Source: Actinacidiphila guanduensis (GTDB lineage: Bacteria > Actinomycetota > Actinomycetes > Streptomycetales > Streptomycetaceae). Taken from it: a stretch of DNA of 64,000 nucleotides. A program made the translations under genes and the position numbers. The notes under the pieces were generated by a model. That model made no database searches. It saw nothing but the letters and a program-made list of their open reading frames with translations, and was not told the origin of the DNA. The stretch covers positions 496,001 through 560,000 of the forward strand of contig NZ_FNIE01000004.1 in the NCBI RefSeq assembly GCF_900103985.1. The letters run 5' to 3'. Shown here in pieces: positions 56,257 to 64,000 of the stretch; within the stretch, counting starts at the first letter, position 1; each line of letters begins with the position of its first letter.

Positions 56257-56439
56257 CAAGAGCGAGCCAAAGGCCGGGACTTGTCGAAACGGGCCCCGGG
56301 ACGGGGATGCGCACAACAGAGCCTGGGACCGGGACGGGTGAGACCGAGCCCGTGCCCGGGTCCACGACAGCCACCCGGCTCCGAGGCTCCGTGAAAGCGG
56401 CCCCTCGCGCCACCCAACCGCCCCGCGACCGCGGCCGGT

Positions 56440-57672
56440 TCACGTACGGACGGACGTACCGCCCTTACCCGCCTCCTCGATGAGCAGCTTCGCGGCCACC
56501 GCGGCCCCGTCGGTGCGGACGGTGCCCGCCACCACCGCGGCCCGTGCCCGCACCACAGGGCTCAGAGCCGAACCGAGCACGGCGGCAAGGGAGTCGGCGG
56601 TCGGCGTCCGGCGGTCGTGGGCCGCTCCGATGCCCAACTCGGCGACGCGGGCCGCCCAGTACGGCTGGTCGGCGATCAGGGGGACCACCGCCTGGGGCGC
56701 CCCCGCGCGGGCCGCGGCTGTCGTGGTGCCCGCGCCGCCGTGGTGCACGACGGCGGCCACCCGGCGGAAGAGGGCCTGCTGGTTCACCTCGCCGACGGCG
56801 AAGCAGTCAGCCGCGTCGTCGATCGGGGCCAACTCGGCCCAGCCGCGGGCGAGGACCACACGGCGCCCGTGCGCGCGGGCGGCTTCGACGGCGGTGCGCG
56901 CGATGCCGTCCGGGGCGTACGCGGCCATGCTGCCGAAGCCCACGTACACCGGCGGCTCGCCGGCGTCCAGGAACGCCTCCAGCCCTTCGGGCAGCGGGCG
57001 TTCGTCGGGCAGCAGCCAGGCGCCGGTCTGCACGACGTCGAGGTCGGTCATGCCCTGCGCCGGGCACAGCGTCGCGTCGGCCGCGAGCCAGGGGCGCTCG
57101 GTGAGGACGTGGTCGCGGACGCCTGAGACCGGGGGCAGGCCGATCGCCGCCCGGTGGCTGTTGAGGGCGTCGCCGTACAGCGCGTCGACCCGGTCGGCGT
57201 CCTGCTTCCACAGCGTGCGGTTGTCGGTCTCGCCCTCCGGGGAGGGGGTTCCCGGCCGGGCGCCCGGGCGGGAGTGCCGCGAGGGCAGTCCGAGGGTGTG
57301 GAAGCAGGCCAGTACGTAGGGGATGCCCAGCTTCTCGGCCACGTCGCGGGCCCCGGCCGGCATCAGGCCGGTGGCGAGCAGCACGTCGCAGTCCGCGGCG
57401 GCCGGGGTCAGTGTGTCGAACCGCGCGGCCACCAGCGCCGGGGCGAGCCGGAAGGCGTCCTGCGCGGTCGGCCGCTTCCCGACGACCACCGAGCGCACGG
57501 GCGGTCCGAGCGGCACCGACTCCACCCCGGCGCGGGCCAGCAGCTCCACGAACTCCTCGTCGGGCGGGGCGCACACCCGCGCCTGCGCCCCCGCCTCCCG
57601 CAGCGCCACCGCCAGCCCGGCCAGCGGCTCGACGTCCCCGCGCGATCCCCACGTCGTCAGCAGCACACGCAC
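56440..57672 (-). CDS. rgt: macrolide-type glycosyltransferase, probable rifamycin glycosyltransferase
   Basis: A GT1-family protein of 410 aa from GTG 57,672. The N-terminal acceptor domain starts VLLTTWGSRGDVEPLAGLAVAL, and the C-terminal nucleotide-sugar site is AVVHHGGAGTTTAAARAGAPQ followed by PLIADQPYWAARVAELGIG. These are typical of UDP-glucose-dependent transferases acting on macrocyclic and polyphenolic drugs. The decisive clue is context: a 23-bp RAE lies 53 bp upstream, as reported for rifamycin-inactivating genes. It should attach glucose to rifamycin and inactivate it (inference from family plus RAE; the acceptor is not proven). Confidence 0.85.
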   Translation of the reverse strand: MRVLLTTWGSRGDVEPLAGLAVALREAGAQARVCAPPDEEFVELLARAGVESVPLGPPVRSVVVGKRPTAQDAFRLAPALVAARFDTLTPAAADCDVLLATGLMPAGARDVAEKLGIPYVLACFHTLGLPSRHSRPGARPGTPSPEGETDNRTLWKQDADRVDALYGDALNSHRAAIGLPPVSGVRDHVLTERPWLAADATLCPAQGMTDLDVVQTGAWLLPDERPLPEGLEAFLDAGEPPVYVGFGSMAAYAPDGIARTAVEAARAHGRRVVLARGWAELAPIDDAADCFAVGEVNQQALFRRVAAVVHHGGAGTTTAAARAGAPQAVVPLIADQPYWAARVAELGIGAAHDRRTPTADSLAAVLGSALSPVVRARAAVVAGTVRTDGAAVAAKLLIEEAGKGGTSVRT

Positions 57673-57709
57673 CCTACGGCTCCCTCTCGTTCCCCGTCCC
57701 GAGCCGCCG

Positions 57710-57747
57710 ATTGTGCGCCTCCACGGGGGCCTTGCCGCAAGGCCCCC
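57710..57747 (-). promoter_or_regulatory. rifamycin-associated element (RAE) and promoter of rgt
   Basis: Between 57,725 and 57,747 is an inverted repeat with perfect 11-bp arms (GGGGGCCTTGC and complement) around one base. It differs from the published RAE at one position. CACAAT lies at 57,715-57,710, again 19 bp after TTGCGG. Transcription would start near 57,703, about 30 bp before the GTG start. Confidence 0.85.
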
Positions 57748-57768
57748 GGTGCGCTATAGGTTGAGAGT

Positions 57769-57792
57769 GGCAAGGAGTTCCCTCTCCTTGCC
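57769..57792 (-). repeat. inverted repeat upstream of the rgt RAE
   Basis: GGCAAGGAG and CTCCTTGCC, perfect 9-bp arms, 6-base loop, 22 bp upstream of the RAE and 61 bp after the hydrolase stop. It mirrors the repeat at 30,882-30,901 and is followed by the same TTTCG-type sequence. Confidence 0.6.
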
Positions 57793-57852
57793 TTTCGTGT
57801 TTTCCACCCGCGGGTGACGCTCCCCCTGGTCGGTGCCGCCGATTCCCCGCCG

Positions 57853-58776
57853 CTAGGCGGCCGTTCGGGTCGCGGTCAGGTGGCGGGTGAAGAACGGGAC
57901 GAGGGCGGCCACCGTTTCGGGGACGCGGCGGTCGTAGAGGTCCACGTGGGTGGCCCCCTCGATGCGGTGGAGTTCCTTGGGCCCGCGGGCCTGCTCGATC
58001 GCCCGCTCGGACATCCACGCCGTGACCGCCTCGGTGCCGACGACCATGAGCAGCGGGCGCGGGGCGAGCAGGCCGACGAGGTGAAAGGCGTCGAAGTTCA
58101 CGATCCGGTCGACGCTGGTGAGGGTGAACTCCTTGGCGGAGCGCGGGTGCCCGCCGCGGTCGGTGCAGTAGTACTCCCAGCCGTCGAAGACGTGCTGTCC
58201 GCCCGCGCGGGCCTCCTCCTCGGTGGCGGGGAAGATCGGCACCATCCGGACGGGTTCCCCGGCGGCCTCGGCGGTACGGGCGGCGGCGGCCGCGTCGAGC
58301 GCGCCCTGGATGAGCGCGGGGTCCTGGCGGCCGTCCGCGCCGAGCCGGTTCGCCAGGGCGATGTCCACCGCGCTGACGGTGGCGACCGCGCGGACGCGGT
58401 GGTCGGTGACGGCGGCGGGGACCACGTAGCCGCCCGAGGCGCAGATGCCGAGCGCCCCGATCCGCTCGGGGTCGATGCCGGGGTGGGTGGCGAGGAAGGA
58501 GACGGCGTTCTTGATGTCCTCGACCCGCTGGGCGGGGTCCTCGACGCCGCGCGGGGTGCCGCCGCTCTCGCCCTGGTAGGCGGCGTCGAAGGCCAGAGCC
58601 GCGAAACCCGCGTCGGCGAGGTGCCGGGCGTGGACGCCGGCGGTCTGCTCCTTGACGCCGCTGCCGGGGTGGCCGACGACGATCGCGGGCAGCGGCCCGG
58701 CCGCGGCGGTGTCGGGAAGGTACAGGTGGCCGGCGAGGGGGATCCCGGCGCTGGTGAAGGTCACATCGGTTCGCAT
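57853..58776 (-). CDS. alpha/beta hydrolase (DLH/YcjY-like)
   Basis: A protein of 307 aa from ATG 58,776; an in-frame GTG at 58,785 is possible. Alpha/beta-hydrolase fold with IVVGHPGSGVKEQ and nucleophile elbow LGICASGGYVVPAA, where the nucleophile position is Cys as in dienelactone hydrolase-like proteins. The acid and His are in LLMVVGTEAVTAWMSE and EGATHVDLYDRR. It is divergent from an XRE regulator across 143 bp. Substrate unknown; esters or lactones are typical. Confidence 0.9.
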   Translation of the reverse strand: MRTDVTFTSAGIPLAGHLYLPDTAAAGPLPAIVVGHPGSGVKEQTAGVHARHLADAGFAALAFDAAYQGESGGTPRGVEDPAQRVEDIKNAVSFLATHPGIDPERIGALGICASGGYVVPAAVTDHRVRAVATVSAVDIALANRLGADGRQDPALIQGALDAAAAARTAEAAGEPVRMVPIFPATEEEARAGGQHVFDGWEYYCTDRGGHPRSAKEFTLTSVDRIVNFDAFHLVGLLAPRPLLMVVGTEAVTAWMSERAIEQARGPKELHRIEGATHVDLYDRRVPETVAALVPFFTRHLTATRTAA

Positions 58777-58919
58777 GCCCTCCACCCTGCGCGCGGGCGG
58801 CGCCGCCCGGCAGAGGCCGGTTCGTTCCTGGGAGGCCGCGTGCCGGGGAAGGTTTTCTCCCCCTCACCTACGGCGGTCCGGCCCCCCGCGGACCCCTCGC
58901 GCGAGGGACACTGGCAGGT

Positions 58920-59819
58920 ATGCGCGATCCGGCCTCCAGCAGCGACCCCGGCAACGGCCCCCGCTCGTCCCGTGCCGAGCTCGGCGCCTTCCTCAAGGCG
59001 CGCCGCGCCGAGCTGACCCCGGCGGCGGTCGGCCTCGACGACGACGGGACCGTCCGGCGGGTCCCCGGGCTGCGCCGCGAGGAGGTCGCGCGCCTGGCGA
59101 CGATCAGCGTCGACTACTACACCCGCATCGAGCAGGGCCGCCTCCAGGCGTCCGGCACCGTGCTCGCCTCGCTCGGCCGGGCGCTGCGGCTGGACGAGGG
59201 GCAGCGGGCCTACCTGCACGAACTCGCCGGGAAGGCGCCCGCCACCCGCCGTCGCCCCGCCGTGCACCGCCTGCCGCCCTCGGCGCAGCGGATGCTGGAC
59301 GCCCTGGGCCACTGCCCCGCGATGATCTTCGGCCGCTACAACGACATCCTCGCCTGGAACGCCGCGGCCGCCGCCCTCTACCAGGACTTCGGCCGGCTGG
59401 CCCCGGCCGAGCGCAACTACACGCGGCTGCTGTTCCTCGACCCGGCCAGTCGCAGCCTCTTCCCCGATTGGGAGGAGGCCGGGCGGGTCAGCGCGGCCCG
59501 CCTGCGCAGGGAGACCGCGGGCCACCCGGACGACCGGCGGCTGGCCGCCCTCGTCGGCGAACTGACCGCGCGCAGCCCGGAGTTCCGCGCGTGGTGGGAC
59601 GGCCGGATCGTGTCGGAGGCGAGCCGGGGCCGCAAGCGCTTCCGGCACCCCGTCGTCGGGCCGCTGACCCTCGACTGCGACACCTGGACCGCCCCGGACG
59701 ACCCCGACCTCACCTTCGTGGTGCTCACCGCCGAGCCCGGCAGCCCCGAGGACAACGCGCTGCGCATCCTCGCCTCCTGGGGCGCGGACCCGTCACGCAC
59801 GGCGGACGCCAGGAGCTGA
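58920..59819 (+). CDS. XRE-family regulator with MmyB-like sensor domain
   Basis: A protein of 299 aa. Helix-turn-helix RREEVARLATISVDYYTRIEQGRLQASG, then the MmyB-like domain (MIFGRYNDILAWNAAAAALYQDF; HPVVGPLTLDCDTWT). It is a close architectural twin of the regulator at 48,765 but without the Ser/Ala-rich extension, which supports this start. It probably controls the divergent hydrolase in response to a small ligand. Confidence 0.93.
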   Translation: MRDPASSSDPGNGPRSSRAELGAFLKARRAELTPAAVGLDDDGTVRRVPGLRREEVARLATISVDYYTRIEQGRLQASGTVLASLGRALRLDEGQRAYLHELAGKAPATRRRPAVHRLPPSAQRMLDALGHCPAMIFGRYNDILAWNAAAAALYQDFGRLAPAERNYTRLLFLDPASRSLFPDWEEAGRVSAARLRRETAGHPDDRRLAALVGELTARSPEFRAWWDGRIVSEASRGRKRFRHPVVGPLTLDCDTWTAPDDPDLTFVVLTAEPGSPEDNALRILASWGADPSRTADARS

Positions 59820-59880
59820 GGCCACTCCTCGGGCGCACGGCCGCGTCGCGTACGGGCCTCCTCGTCGTTCGCCGCTGCGG

Positions 59881-60909
59881 TCAGCCGGCCGTGCCGGCCC
59901 TTCCCCCGTAGAAGTCGGCCACCGCGTGGAAGGAGCGCTTCGGCTGCCACGGGAAGCCGGGTCGGGTGGCCGCGCCGGGCTCACCGTGAGTGGCGACGAG
60001 GCCGTATCCGGCGAGGTCGAGGTCCATGCGGGGCAGAGTGCTGCGGGTCAGGGTCGGGGTGGCGAAGGTGAAGACGAAGGTGCCGTCGACGCCGGCCGAC
60101 TCCAGGATGCCGAGCATGTCGACCAGTTCGCCCGCCTGGAGGGCTTCGTCGCGGACGTAGTCGCCGCCGAGCCGCAGCCCGGGCGGCGTGCGGGTCTGCT
60201 CCACGATCATGAAGCCGCGGGCGCCGCGGTCCTCGGCGCCGCGATAGGCGCACAGGCCGACCTCGGTGACGGCGACCGGCTTGCCGAGAGCGAGGCGCGG
60301 TGCGAGCGACTCGCCGTAGACCGCGCGGTTCTGCCGGCCCCGGTAGTAGTCGATGCCGACGATGTCGAAGATGCTCCAGTCGACGTCCTCGATCGGCAGG
60401 GAGGCGTAGGTGAGCGGCCCGCCGAAGACCTCGCGCACGGCGTCGGCGGTCTCGTGGAGGAAGGCGTTGAGCGGCTTGTTGTGGGTGCCGAGGGCCTTGA
60501 GCCGCAGCAGGCTCAACGGGTTGCGGATGCGGTGCATGAAGTCGCGGCCCTTCATGATCCCGGTCATGAACAGGGTCAGCTCGCAGCCGGTGACGAAGAC
60601 CAGGTCGGGGCCGGCGCCGCGCAACTGCTCGGCGCGGCGGGCGCATTCGACGAGGTGGTCGCGGGTCTGCGCGGGCGGGTGGTCGAGCAGGTGGGGCGAG
60701 AGCCAGACCTCCAGTCCGAGGTCGAGCGCGTGCTGGGCGGCGGTGGCCAGCCGCTCGGGAGCGGTGCCGGAGATCCGGACGGCGTTGCAGTGCAGTTCAT
60801 CCCTGATCACCGTCAACTCCCGCCGGGTGAGCGCCGGATCGAAGTCCGGCCGGGAGTGGTGGCTGCCGAACTCGATGCCCACGTCGTAGTTGATCCCTCG
60901 CCAGCGCAT
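59881..60909 (-). CDS. TIM-barrel protein of the family often annotated 'abortive infection protein'
   Basis: A protein of 342 aa starting MRWRGINYDVGIEFG. The chain alternates strands and helices in glycosidase-like TIM-barrel style: HCNAVRISGTAPERL, EVWLSPHLLDHPP, LVFVTGCELTLFMTGI, DIVGIDYYRGRQNR, KPVAVTEVGLC. The Glu in GCELTLF and the Glu in VTEVGLC sit where clan-A glycosidases keep acid/base and nucleophile. The 'abortive infection' name in actinobacteria is a database label without proof known to me. Two tandem operators lie just upstream. Confidence 0.8.
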   Translation of the reverse strand: MRWRGINYDVGIEFGSHHSRPDFDPALTRRELTVIRDELHCNAVRISGTAPERLATAAQHALDLGLEVWLSPHLLDHPPAQTRDHLVECARRAEQLRGAGPDLVFVTGCELTLFMTGIMKGRDFMHRIRNPLSLLRLKALGTHNKPLNAFLHETADAVREVFGGPLTYASLPIEDVDWSIFDIVGIDYYRGRQNRAVYGESLAPRLALGKPVAVTEVGLCAYRGAEDRGARGFMIVEQTRTPPGLRLGGDYVRDEALQAGELVDMLGILESAGVDGTFVFTFATPTLTRSTLPRMDLDLAGYGLVATHGEPGAATRPGFPWQPKRSFHAVADFYGGRAGTAG

Positions 60910-60929
60910 GGCCGCCCCCCGATCGATGT

Positions 60930-60977
60930 CTGTCAGCCCAGACTGACAGATTCAGCGCCGTCAGTCCAGGCTGACAG
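60930..60977. promoter_or_regulatory. two tandem palindromic operators
   Basis: Site one CTGTCAG-N6-CTGACAG (60,930-60,949) has perfect 7-bp arms. Site two (60,958-60,977) is CCGTCAG-N6-CTGACAG with one changed arm. They are 28 bp apart and begin 21 bp before the start codon of the TIM-barrel gene. TetR-type repressors favour such sites. Confidence 0.75.
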
Positions 60978-61103
60978 CACCGGAGGGTGCGGGCGCCACA
61001 AGAGGCCGCGGAGGCAGGGAAAAGGGCTCCCCGACCGCGCAACTGCGGTACGGGGAGCCCTCGGTGCTCCGTGCGGTGGAATTCCGCGGCCGAAGTGGGC
61101 GGC

Positions 61104-61898
61104 CTAGTAAGGGCCGTTGACGTTGTCGATCGAACCGTACACGTGGTAGGCGTAATTGCACGCGGCGGTGATGTTCGCGACCGGGTCGTAGATGTTCTCC
61201 GACGTACCCGCGACGTGATAGGCGTCGAAAGTCGGCTGGATCACCTGGAGCAGGCCGATGGAGGGGGTGCCGGCGGCGGCGTTGGAGTCCCAGAGGTTGA
61301 TGGCGTTCGGGTTTCCGGAGGACTCCCGCATGATGTTGCGGTAAATGCCGTTGTAGGTACCCGGAATGCCGTCCTGGGCCATGATCGCGAGCGAGTGCTT
61401 GATCCAGCCGTCGAGGTCGTCGGTGTAGGTCGCGGTGCTGGTGGTCACGGCGGCCTGGGTGGCGGTGGTCGCCGAGGACTTCGTGGTGGCGGAGGCGGTG
61501 GACGCGCTCGCCGTCGAGGACGACGAGGACGCCGTGGCCGAGCCGGGGCGCGCGTGGTGCCAGGTCGGCAGCTTGAGCACCTGGCCCGGGTGGATGATGT
61601 ACGGGCTCTCGATGCGGTTGAGGTGGGCGATGGCGCGCCACCCGGCCCGCACCTGCTGGGAGCGGGCGATGTGGATGAGCGTGTCGCCGGGCTTCACGGT
61701 GTACGTGCGCGGCGACTTCGCGGCCGTGGTGGTGTGCGGCGTGGTGCCGGCGGAGGCGGTGGCGGTCTCGGGGGCGGCGGCGTGCGCCGTGCCGGAGAGC
61801 GCCGCGCAGGAAAGCGCGGCGAAGGTGCCGACGACAAGGGCGCCGCGCGCCGAGCGCAGACGGGTGGTGGCCGGGCGTTTGAAAGCGTGCTTGGGCAT
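61104..61898 (-). CDS. secreted LysM lytic transglycosylase-like protein
   Basis: A protein of 264 aa. The signal peptide ends SGTAHAA. The LysM domain (about residues 66-113) is YTVKPGDTLIHIARSQQVRAGWRAIAHLNRIESP...HPGQVLKL. A Ser/Thr/Ala linker leads to a C-terminal lysozyme-like/SLT domain with catalytic Glu in IMRESSGNPNAINLWDSNAAAG and GLLQVIQPTFDAYH. It cleaves or remodels peptidoglycan outside the cell. GAGG lies 8 bases before the ATG. It is preceded by a long AT-richer leader, as often with cell-wall hydrolases under complex control. Confidence 0.93.
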   Translation of the reverse strand: MPKHAFKRPATTRLRSARGALVVGTFAALSCAALSGTAHAAAPETATASAGTTPHTTTAAKSPRTYTVKPGDTLIHIARSQQVRAGWRAIAHLNRIESPYIIHPGQVLKLPTWHHARPGSATASSSSSTASASTASATTKSSATTATQAAVTTSTATYTDDLDGWIKHSLAIMAQDGIPGTYNGIYRNIMRESSGNPNAINLWDSNAAAGTPSIGLLQVIQPTFDAYHVAGTSENIYDPVANITAACNYAYHVYGSIDNVNGPY

Positions 61899-62439
61899 GG
61901 TGCGGACCTCGTTCTCGGATTTCTTTGTCCGCAGTCGCCGATCCCCCATGTCAATCAGTTCCGCCGTTCTCCAACGGTGCGCTGCGGCGAGCACATTGTT
62001 AGCAGCAGGGAATTCGGCCGACAATCCACCGATATCCGAAGCTGCTTAGTAGAAAGCGGCCGCGTGGGCCCGATCGGGCCGGTGACGCAGGCGGAGCCGC
62101 GTCGGTTCCCGGAACTAAGCACCTTCGTAGGTGATTTAGGTCCTATGATGTGCATCACGTCGGTGCGGGGAAAAGGCCGGGCGTTCCGGGAATACGTGCG
62201 GACGATATAGCGTAGCCAATCATCGGTGTGCACGATAAGTAATGCGATGTCCGCTTAATTGCTGCTGATACGGCTATTGGTTGCGTATCCCCGTAAAACG
62301 GACGCGAGCGGCAGGGCTGAGCCCGGCCCCCGAGGCCCGATCAGGCGGCACCGGGCAACGTCGGACCAGGTCGGCCAGGGCGGGCGAGGGCGGACCAGCC
62401 GGACCGGCCCGAAAGAGGCTCGGACCGGCCCGGCGCAGC
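61899..62439. other. 541-bp AT-richer control region
   Basis: No gene supported. Candidate minus-strand promoter for the LysM gene: TTGTCG and TAACAA separated by 17 bp, at about 62,026-61,998. Short palindromes are CACCT-N4-AGGTG (62,120-62,133) and TGATG-TG-CATCA (62,146-62,157). The stretch 62,190-62,290 is the least GC-rich of the window. No cyclic-di-AMP (ydaO) riboswitch consensus was recognised. Confidence 0.5.
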
Positions 62440-63090
62440 TCAGGCCAGCTCGGGCGAGGTCAGGCCGAGGGCGAAGGCGGTCAGGGAGCGCTCCAGGCGG
62501 GGGCCGAAGTCAAGGGCGACGTGACCCCAGCGCGGCACCTGCTCGTAGAGGGCGGCCAGGCTCGGAGTGGGGTGCGAGACCTGCCAGAAGCCCGCGGCCA
62601 GGATGATCGCCGTCGCCAGCAGACTCGTGACCTGCTCGGCCGTCAATGTGCTCGACTGCTCCAGGGCGGCCACGATCTCGTCGTGCGCGGCGAAGGCGTT
62701 CGTCTTGTAGCGGCGGGCCCGCTCCATGTCGACGTCGCCTTCGAGGCTGAGCGGCACATGGGTCATGAGGTCGCAGAAGACCGGCAGGGCGATGAGCGTG
62801 CGGCTCACCACCCGCGCGGTCTGCGCGGGGCCGAGCCCGCTGCGGCCGGCCACCTCGGCGGCGACCGCGTCCCGCCACCGGTACCAGCCGCGCTCGGCCA
62901 GCTCCAGCAGCAGTTCCTCCTTGCTGGCGTAGTAGCGCCGCACGCCGGTGCGGTGCAGGCCGGCCCGCTCGGTGACCGGCGCCAGCGTGACGTACCGGAC
63001 GCCGCCGAGTTCGCGGGCCAGCTCCTCGGCCGCGTTCAGCAGGTCCTCCGAGCGGCGCGTCTTGTCCTCGACCGAGCGGGCCCTCTGCAT
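62440..63090 (-). CDS. TetR-family regulator
   Basis: A protein of 216 aa. DNA-binding domain residues 12-60 (DLLNAAEELARELGGVRYVTLAPVTERAGLHRTGVRRYYASKEELLLELAE). The C-terminal domain (PVFCDLMTHVPLSLEGDVDMERARRYK) fits the AcrR/TetR_C group. It is divergent from a quinone oxidoreductase gene with two perfect or near-perfect operators in the 99-bp gap, so autoregulation and repression of that gene are likely. Confidence 0.93.
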   Translation of the reverse strand: MQRARSVEDKTRRSEDLLNAAEELARELGGVRYVTLAPVTERAGLHRTGVRRYYASKEELLLELAERGWYRWRDAVAAEVAGRSGLGPAQTARVVSRTLIALPVFCDLMTHVPLSLEGDVDMERARRYKTNAFAAHDEIVAALEQSSTLTAEQVTSLLATAIILAAGFWQVSHPTPSLAALYEQVPRWGHVALDFGPRLERSLTAFALGLTSPELA

Positions 63091-63101
63091 GCCCGCAATC
63101 C

Positions 63102-63171
63102 TAACGCACCCGAAGATGCGCTAACGCGCCCGCGGTGGTACGTTCGGCGTAACGCATCACGAGGTGCGTTA
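63102..63171. promoter_or_regulatory. two TetR operators in a divergent promoter
   Basis: Site at 63,150-63,171: TAACGCA and TGCGTTA arms (7 bp, perfect) around 8 bases. Site at 63,102-63,123: same left arm, right arm TGCGCTA (one change). Centres are 48 bp apart. Confidence 0.8.
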
Positions 63172-63189
63172 ACGACGAAGGGACCCCTC

Positions 63190-64000
63190 ATGAAGGCCGT
63201 ACAGGCCGGCCGCTTCGGCGCGCCGGATGTCCTGGTGCCCGTCGAGCTGGCCAACCCCGAGCCCGGCCCGGGCCAGGTCGTGATCGACGTCACCCATGCG
63301 AGCGTCGGCCTCATCGACGCCTATCTGCGGCAGGGGCTGTTCAAGGACGTGCCCGGGCTGGCGCGGCCGCCCTACGTCCCCGGCCTCGAGGTGGCCGGCA
63401 CCGTGCGCGCGCTCGGCGAGGGCGTCACCTCGCTCGCCGTCGGGGAACACGTGGTGGCCCTGTCCACCGACGGGACCGGCGGCTACGCCTCCGTCTACGT
63501 CGGCGACCAGGCGCGCGTCATCTCCACTGAGGGGCACGGCATCGACCCGGCGCTCGCCGTCGCCGTCGTCCCCAACGCGATCATGGCGCACGCCGCCCTC
63601 ACCGGCGCGGTCCGCATGGCGGCGGGCGAGAGCGTCCTGGTCCACGGGGCCCTGGGCGCCTTCGCGGCCGCCTTCCCCGGCATCGCACGGCAGCTCGGCG
63701 CGTCACGGGTGGTCGGCACGGTCCGCTCGTCCCGGATGGCGGCGGCCGCCGCGACGAAGCTGCCGTACGACGCCGTCGTGGACTCCGCCGAGCTGCCCGG
63801 TGCCCTCGGCGGCGAGACGTTCGATGTCATCGTCGACCCCGTGGGCGGCCTCGTCCGCGAGCAGAGCCTCGACCTGCTCGCCCCCTTCGGGCGGCTGCTG
63901 CTGGTCGGCAACGCCAGCGGCGACTGGAGCCACCGGCTCGACGGCAACCGCGTCTGGCAGGCCAACGCGACCGTCACCGGCTTCAACGCCGGCGGTTACA
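63190..64000 (+). CDS. NADPH:quinone oxidoreductase-like protein (MDR family), partial
   Basis: 270 codons are visible and the gene runs off the right edge. MKAVQAGRFGAPDVLVPVEL opening, GroES-like part with RPPYVPGLEVAGTVRALGEG, cofactor region VLVHGALGAFAAAFPGIARQLGA. AAGGGA precedes the ATG. The divergent TetR regulator and paired operators indicate induction by a toxic electrophile or quinone (inference). Confidence 0.9.
   Translation, partial: MKAVQAGRFGAPDVLVPVELANPEPGPGQVVIDVTHASVGLIDAYLRQGLFKDVPGLARPPYVPGLEVAGTVRALGEGVTSLAVGEHVVALSTDGTGGYASVYVGDQARVISTEGHGIDPALAVAVVPNAIMAHAALTGAVRMAAGESVLVHGALGAFAAAFPGIARQLGASRVVGTVRSSRMAAAAATKLPYDAVVDSAELPGALGGETFDVIVDPVGGLVREQSLDLLAPFGRLLLVGNASGDWSHRLDGNRVWQANATVTGFNAGGY

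Noticed and set aside
55847..56443. Leftward frame with Asp-Pro and Glu-Gly repeats
   Set aside because: The repeats are only the microsatellite read in one frame, and the rest is antisense to the oxidoreductase.
56440..57672. Glycosyltransferase as part of a natural-product gene cluster
   Set aside because: No polyketide, peptide or sugar biosynthesis genes surround it, while the RAE gives a direct resistance explanation.
61899..62200. Possible ydaO (c-di-AMP) riboswitch before the LysM gene
   Set aside because: Such riboswitches are common before actinobacterial cell-wall hydrolases, but I could not find its conserved core words.

Overview
The window is about 64 kb of very GC-rich, gene-dense DNA with strong GGAGG-type ribosome binding sites, frequent GTG starts, four-base ATGA overlaps and many one-component regulators. 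This fits a Streptomyces-like actinomycete (inference from composition and gene families; no rRNA or tRNA gene is present to confirm it).

Region 1 (1-28,500) is a carbohydrate-degradation island. A leftward block runs from a furanose-type ABC importer (binding protein, ATPase, two permeases) through a LacI-family regulator, an aldose 1-epimerase, a secreted GH92 alpha-mannosidase and a truncated secreted phosphoesterase. A rightward block carries a secreted GtaA/DUF4965-type protein, a GH127/GH146-type beta-L-arabinofuranosidase and a GH31 enzyme carrying two CBM35-like modules. Two more large secreted GH92 enzymes point left. The same 12-bp operator-like sequence (TACATCGTTGTA) occurs between the importer and the GtaA gene (twice) and upstream of the third GH92 gene. 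A perfect palindrome of the same type lies next to that GH92 start. This suggests one LacI-type regulon that exports glycosidases, imports a released furanose and epimerises it.

Region 2 (28,500-45,000) is mostly housekeeping and stress genes: a HelR/HelD-like RNA polymerase motor ATPase, an SDR/MarR divergent pair, two MFS transporters, a universal stress protein, a DJ-1/PfpI protein, GAPDH, a GlxA-type regulator, a full-length 5-oxoprolinase, Hsp20 and a TVP38-type membrane protein.

Region 3 (44,200-50,500) holds a polymorphic toxin locus: a WXG100-like partner, a toxin with an RNase A-like C-terminus and a CdiI_2-like immunity protein. A quinone oxidoreductase/XRE pair and an N-terminally truncated 2OG-Fe(II) oxygenase follow.

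Region 4 (50,500-53,500) is an arsenic cluster (flavoprotein monooxygenase, two ArsR regulators, arsenate reductase) with no efflux pump in view.

Region 5 (53,600-64,000) is rich in regulators and oxidoreductases. It also carries a macrolide-type glycosyltransferase resembling rifamycin glycosyltransferases, an 'abortive infection'-annotated family protein and a LysM/lytic transglycosylase protein.

The most striking link is between 30.8 kb and 57.7 kb. The helicase-like gene and the glycosyltransferase gene each sit behind a rifamycin-associated element (RAE) with the same downstream -10-like hexamer, the same spacing and the same flanking sequence. Two genes 27 kb apart therefore appear to form a rifamycin-response regulon, one protecting RNA polymerase and one modifying the drug.
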